Below, in pieces: positions 62,256 to 64,000 of a DNA stretch of 64,000 nucleotides; positions within the stretch are counted from its first letter, which is position 1, and every line of letters starts with the position of its first letter. Location of the stretch: NCBI RefSeq assembly GCF_016907085.1, contig NZ_JAFBBJ010000001.1, positions 930,001 through 994,000 on the forward strand, written 5' to 3'. Both the position numbers and the translations under genes were made by a program. Below the pieces are notes generated by a model. That model was not told where the DNA came from and did not search any database. It saw only the letters and a list, made by a program, of their open reading frames with translations. Source of the stretch: Clavibacter michiganensis. Its GTDB lineage: Bacteria > Actinomycetota > Actinomycetes > Actinomycetales > Microbacteriaceae.

Positions 62256-63980
62256 ATGGCGCGACGCGCGCTCGCCGACCGCATCCGCTCCTCCCGCGTC
62301 GGCCTCCCCCGTGGCATCGCGGCCCGTCTGCTGGTGGTCCAGCTCGCGGTCCTGCTCCTCGTCGCCGTCGTCGCCACCGCGGCGCTGTGGTCCGACTCCC
62401 GGCAGCGCGCCGAGCAGGCCGCCGCGGATCGGAGCCTGGCCGTCGCGACGACCGTGGCCGACTCGCCGCGGGTGGCGGAGGGCCTCGCGTCCGCGGATCC
62501 CACGGCCGCCCTCCTCGACTACTCGCTGGACGTGACGCGCGACACCGGGGTCGACTTCGTCACGATCATGGACCGCGACACCGTGCGCGTCACGCACCCC
62601 GACCTCGACGAGATCGGCCGCAGGTACCTCGGCACCACGGGCCCGGCGCTCGCCGGCCGGTCGCTGACCGAGACGTTCACGGGGACGCTGGGGCCGAGCG
62701 TCCGCGCGGTCGTGCCCGTGCGCGACGCGGACGGCGGCATCGTCGGGCTGGTCGCGGCCGGCGTCACCGTCGACCGCGTCACCGAGGTGCTGGGCGCCAG
62801 GATCCCCGGGCTCGTCGGCACGGTCGGGGCGCTCGCGCTCCTGCTCGCCGCCGGGGCCGTGCTCCTCAGCCGATCGCTCGAGCGGACGACGTGGGGGCTC
62901 GGCCCCGAGGAGATGGCGCGCATGCTCGCGTACTACGAGTCGGTGCTGCACTCGGTCGGCGAGGGGATCGTGCTCGTCGACCGCGACCGGCGGCTCGTGC
63001 TCCACAACGACCAGGCGGCCGAGCTGCTCGACCTCGAGCTGGATCCCGCGGCCGGCCCCGTCGAGGTCCGGGCGCTCGGGCTGCCGCCCGCGATCGAGCG
63101 GCTGCTGCTCGAGGGGTCGACGGCCGACGAGGTCGTGCACCTGCCCAGCGGGCGCGTGCTCGTCGTGACGCAGCGGCCGGCGCTGCCGACGGGACGCACG
63201 GGCAGCGCCGCGCGGCTCGGGACGGTGACGACGCTGCGCGACCGGACGGAGATCCAGCGCCTGTCGGGCGAGCTCGCGACGCTGCGGACCCTCTCGGACG
63301 CCATGCGGGCGCAGACCCACGAGTTCGCCAACCGGCTGCACACGATCGTCTCGCTCATCGAGCTGGAGCGGACGCGCGAGGCGCTGGCGCTCGCGGCATC
63401 CGAGCTCGAGACGGACCGGCGCGCGTCGGAGGGCGGGCTGGCGGCGGACGCGGATCCCGTCGTGCGCGCCCTCGTGCGCGGCAAGACGGCGCAGGCGGCC
63501 GAGCGCGGCGTGGAGCTGTCCGTGCGCGTGGCCGACGGCACGGGCGATCCGGGCGTGCCCGCGACCGAGCTCGTGACGATCGTCGGGAACCTGGTGGACA
63601 ACGCGATCGACGCGGCGGCCGACCCGTCCGTCGCCACGGCGCGCGGGGACGACCGCGGGCGGGTCGAGCTGTCGCTGTCGCGCACGGAGGCGGGCGCGCT
63701 CGTCGTCGAGGTGGCGGACGACGGTCCGGGCGTGGATCCCGCGGTCCGGCCGCGCGTGCTGGAGTTCGGGGTCACGACCAAGACGGGCGACGCGGGACCA
63801 CGCGGCGTGGGCCTCGCGCTCGTGGCGCGCTCGGCCGCGCGGCTCGGCGGACGGGTCGAGGTGGGCGACGCGGACGCTCCGCTGGGCGGGGCGCGCGTGC
63901 GGGTCGTGCTGCCCGCGGATCCGGCCGCCGCCCGGGGAGCCGGCCGCGCCGACGCGCTCGACGGCGGGGTCCGCGCGTGA
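62256..63980 (+). CDS. sensor histidine kinase of the DcuS/CitA family
   Basis: A 574-residue membrane sensor. One helix lies at about 25-45. An extracytoplasmic PDC/sCache domain (about 50-180: DTGVDFVTIMDRDTVRVTHPD) of the type that binds C4-dicarboxylates or citrate follows, and then a second helix (about 185-205). After a PAS-like domain (222-330), the phosphoacceptor motif QTHEFANRLH places the histidine at His355. The ATPase has NLVDNAIDAA and DDGPGVDP. Its N-terminal domain and place beside dctA suggest it senses dicarboxylates. The response regulator starts inside its stop codon (GTGA). Confidence 0.9.
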   Translation: MARRALADRIRSSRVGLPRGIAARLLVVQLAVLLLVAVVATAALWSDSRQRAEQAAADRSLAVATTVADSPRVAEGLASADPTAALLDYSLDVTRDTGVDFVTIMDRDTVRVTHPDLDEIGRRYLGTTGPALAGRSLTETFTGTLGPSVRAVVPVRDADGGIVGLVAAGVTVDRVTEVLGARIPGLVGTVGALALLLAAGAVLLSRSLERTTWGLGPEEMARMLAYYESVLHSVGEGIVLVDRDRRLVLHNDQAAELLDLELDPAAGPVEVRALGLPPAIERLLLEGSTADEVVHLPSGRVLVVTQRPALPTGRTGSAARLGTVTTLRDRTEIQRLSGELATLRTLSDAMRAQTHEFANRLHTIVSLIELERTREALALAASELETDRRASEGGLAADADPVVRALVRGKTAQAAERGVELSVRVADGTGDPGVPATELVTIVGNLVDNAIDAAADPSVATARGDDRGRVELSLSRTEAGALVVEVADDGPGVDPAVRPRVLEFGVTTKTGDAGPRGVGLALVARSAARLGGRVEVGDADAPLGGARVRVVLPADPAAARGAGRADALDGGVRA

Positions 63981-64000
63981 TCCGCGTGCTGGTCGTCGAC
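63977..64000 (+). CDS. response regulator, first codons only
   Basis: GTG 63977 overlaps the kinase stop as GTGA. The eight codons seen read MIRVLVVD, the usual start of a CheY-like receiver domain. The gene continues past the right edge and would be the partner of the DcuS/CitA-type kinase. Confidence 0.7.

Noticed and set aside
1..64000. Defence island, prophage, biosynthetic cluster or insertion sequence
   Set aside because: No transposase, integrase, phage, restriction, toxin-antitoxin or modular synthase gene was found; gene content and order are core.

Overview
The window is a gene-dense chromosomal stretch with very high G+C (about 70% or more by eye). It comes from an actinobacterium, most likely a Microbacteriaceae member close to Clavibacter. 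The signs are a mycothione reductase, an actinobacterial cta/qcr respiratory cluster, FtsZ/SepF/Wag31-type division genes, PASTA-kinase and GarA/FtsR genes, many GTG starts and apparently many leaderless mRNAs. The genus is inferred from gene content. No mobile element, CRISPR array, tRNA or rRNA was seen, and all the genes look intact except two cut by the window edges.

Layout. 1-12 kb: the edge of an SRAP gene, trpD, then ctaE-qcrC-qcrA-qcrB (plus strand) and ctaC-ctaD-ctaF-GNAT (minus strand). These two groups encode the cytochrome bcc-aa3 respiratory chain. Between them lie an rRNA-type methyltransferase and a membrane-anchored SpoIIE-type phosphatase. 12-22 kb: erpA-type Fe-S carrier, an M20 peptidase, a DUF3043 membrane protein, pyrD, nrdR, hisD, a flavin reductase, dnaE and an RluD-type pseudouridine synthase.

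22-41 kb: one long minus-strand division and cell wall (dcw) cluster. In transcription order it runs mraZ, rsmH, ftsL-like, ftsI, murE, murF, mraY, murD, ftsW, murG, murC, ftsQ, ftsZ, yggS-type, sepF, yggT, wag31/divIVA. Many genes overlap by 1-50 bases. A 10-bp-periodic GTGGAG array in front of mraZ fits a MraZ operator. MurE has YHPR where the diaminopimelate-adding enzymes have DNPR.

41-54 kb: DUF3040, polyprenyl synthase, an Rv2175c-like regulator, a LysM protein, a PASTA Ser/Thr kinase, class II DAHP synthase, PlsC, glucokinase, a FadD-type ligase and peptide deformylase. Much of the order recalls the mycobacterial region that follows mraZ. 54-64 kb: mycothione reductase and pyruvate carboxylase, an orphan ParA, two MerR regulators and GarA/OdhI. 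The window ends with a DctA transporter divergent from a DcuS/CitA-type histidine kinase and the first codons of its response regulator. This end looks enriched in control of TCA-cycle carbon: anaplerosis, 2-oxoglutarate dehydrogenase control and C4-dicarboxylate uptake.

Recurring themes are near-consensus -10 boxes placed 6-8 bases before start codons (leaderless mRNAs), and strong 13-21 bp hairpins without U-tracts at gene ends. The window is essentially core genome. The most interesting signals are the MraZ box array, the altered MurE specificity motif, the leaderless starts, and the clustered carbon-flux regulators.
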